Below are positions 12,968 to 13,332 of a stretch of DNA of 13,332 bases, in pieces. The notes under the pieces are model-generated. The model searched no databases. It saw only the letters and a program-made list of their open reading frames with translations, and was not told the origin of the DNA. The DNA lies in the NCBI GenBank assembly GCA_030836325.1, contig JAURQC010000041.1:1-13332 (forward strand). Direction: 5' to 3'. The first letter of the stretch is position 1. The number at the start of each line of letters is the position of its first letter. The position numbers were made by a program, and so were the translations under genes. This stretch comes from Candidatus Nanopelagicales bacterium (lineage in GTDB: Bacteria; Actinomycetota; Actinomycetes; S36-B12).

Positions 12968-13332
12968 GTGGCCTCCCTCGAAATCGACGAACGCATCTCC
13001 GCGGTGCAAGCGACGCTTGCCAACTTGGAGAAGGTCTTCGACGTCCCGGCTACCGAAGCTGAGATCGGCGAACTAGAGACCGCCGCGTCTGCTCCGGACC
13101 TGTGGGACGACCAAGCCAACGCACAGAAGGTCACCTCACGTCTTTCTTTCTTGCAGGGCGAACTGCGGCGGATGACCGAACTCACGTCCCGAGCGGCAGA
13201 TATCCCGGTGCACTTTGAGTTGGCCGAGGCTGAAGGTGATCAACCGGCGCTTGATGAAGCTGTGGCTGAACTTGAGTCGCTCGAGAAGGACATCAGTGAC
13301 CTCGAAGTCCGCACGTTGTTGTCCGGTGAGTA
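12968..13332 (+). CDS. prfB: Peptide chain release factor 2 (5' part, cut by window end)
   Basis: The first 121 codons encode the N-terminal PCRF domain of RF2, which terminates translation at UAA and UGA codons. Recognisable parts are ASLEIDERISAVQATLANLE at the N-terminus, LWDDQANAQKVTSRLS in the middle and LEVRTLLSGE just before the window edge. RF2 rather than RF1 is indicated by the LWDD and LLSGEY segments. The frame is continuous: there is no in-frame UGA near codon 25, so the autoregulatory +1 programmed frameshift of enterobacterial prfB is absent, as is known for many actinobacteria. The GTG start at 12968 follows a TACCCT -10 box by 8 nt. The catalytic GGQ and the SPF codon-recognition motif lie beyond the window. 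Confidence 0.95.
   Translation, partial: MASLEIDERISAVQATLANLEKVFDVPATEAEIGELETAASAPDLWDDQANAQKVTSRLSFLQGELRRMTELTSRAADIPVHFELAEAEGDQPALDEAVAELESLEKDISDLEVRTLLSGE

Overview
The window looks like chromosomal DNA from a high-GC Gram-positive bacterium (Actinomycetota, class Actinomycetes). Coding density is high, eight of the seventeen genes start with GTG, and several genes have a TANNNT -10 box placed so close to the start codon that their mRNAs should be leaderless, a common habit in this phylum. The order ParA-like ATPase, DEAD-box RNA helicase, ferritin-like (MiaE-like) protein, DUF3107 protein, TetR regulator resembles, from memory, the Mycobacterium tuberculosis Rv3213c-Rv3208 neighbourhood. 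I cannot name a genus.

Layout. (1) 46-2064: a stand-alone RecB-like PD-(D/E)XK nuclease with a four-cysteine Fe-S signature converges on a small GHKL anti-sigma-type ATPase; divergent from the latter is an orphan ParA-type ATPase ending in a palindromic terminator-like element. (2) 2080-4822: a DEAD-box RNA helicase with a disordered basic tail (minus), a divergent ferritin-like protein (plus), and a 75-residue DUF3107 protein (minus). (3) 4926-8288: a TetR repressor (minus) separated by only 39 bp from a divergent operon of an ABC-2 exporter ATPase, its permease and an alpha/beta hydrolase. (4) 8289-8382: a 94-bp non-coding stretch with a perfect TTATCCACA DnaA-box-like site, an A8 tract and a GC hairpin. 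(5) 8383-12936: a seven-gene Tad/Flp-type pilus or secretion operon (CpaF/TadA ATPase, TadB, TadC, small pilin-like protein, two TadE-like proteins and one TadG-like protein), mostly with overlapping stop and start codons. (6) 12968-end: the 5' part of prfB, encoding peptide chain release factor 2, cut by the window edge.

How they fit together. The Tad block should be one transcript. CpaF would power assembly on the TadB/TadC membrane platform, the small pilin (with its own strong ribosome binding site) would be the major subunit, and the TadE/G-like proteins would be minor pseudopilins. No TadZ/CpaE, prepilin peptidase or TadD/SAF-domain gene is seen next to it. The TetR-ABC-hydrolase set looks like a regulated export unit. 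Nothing here is clearly a new system. The best second-look items are the leaderless promoter pattern, two operator-like palindromic regions, the DnaA-box/A-tract/hairpin leader of the Tad operon, and the atypical pilin processing site.
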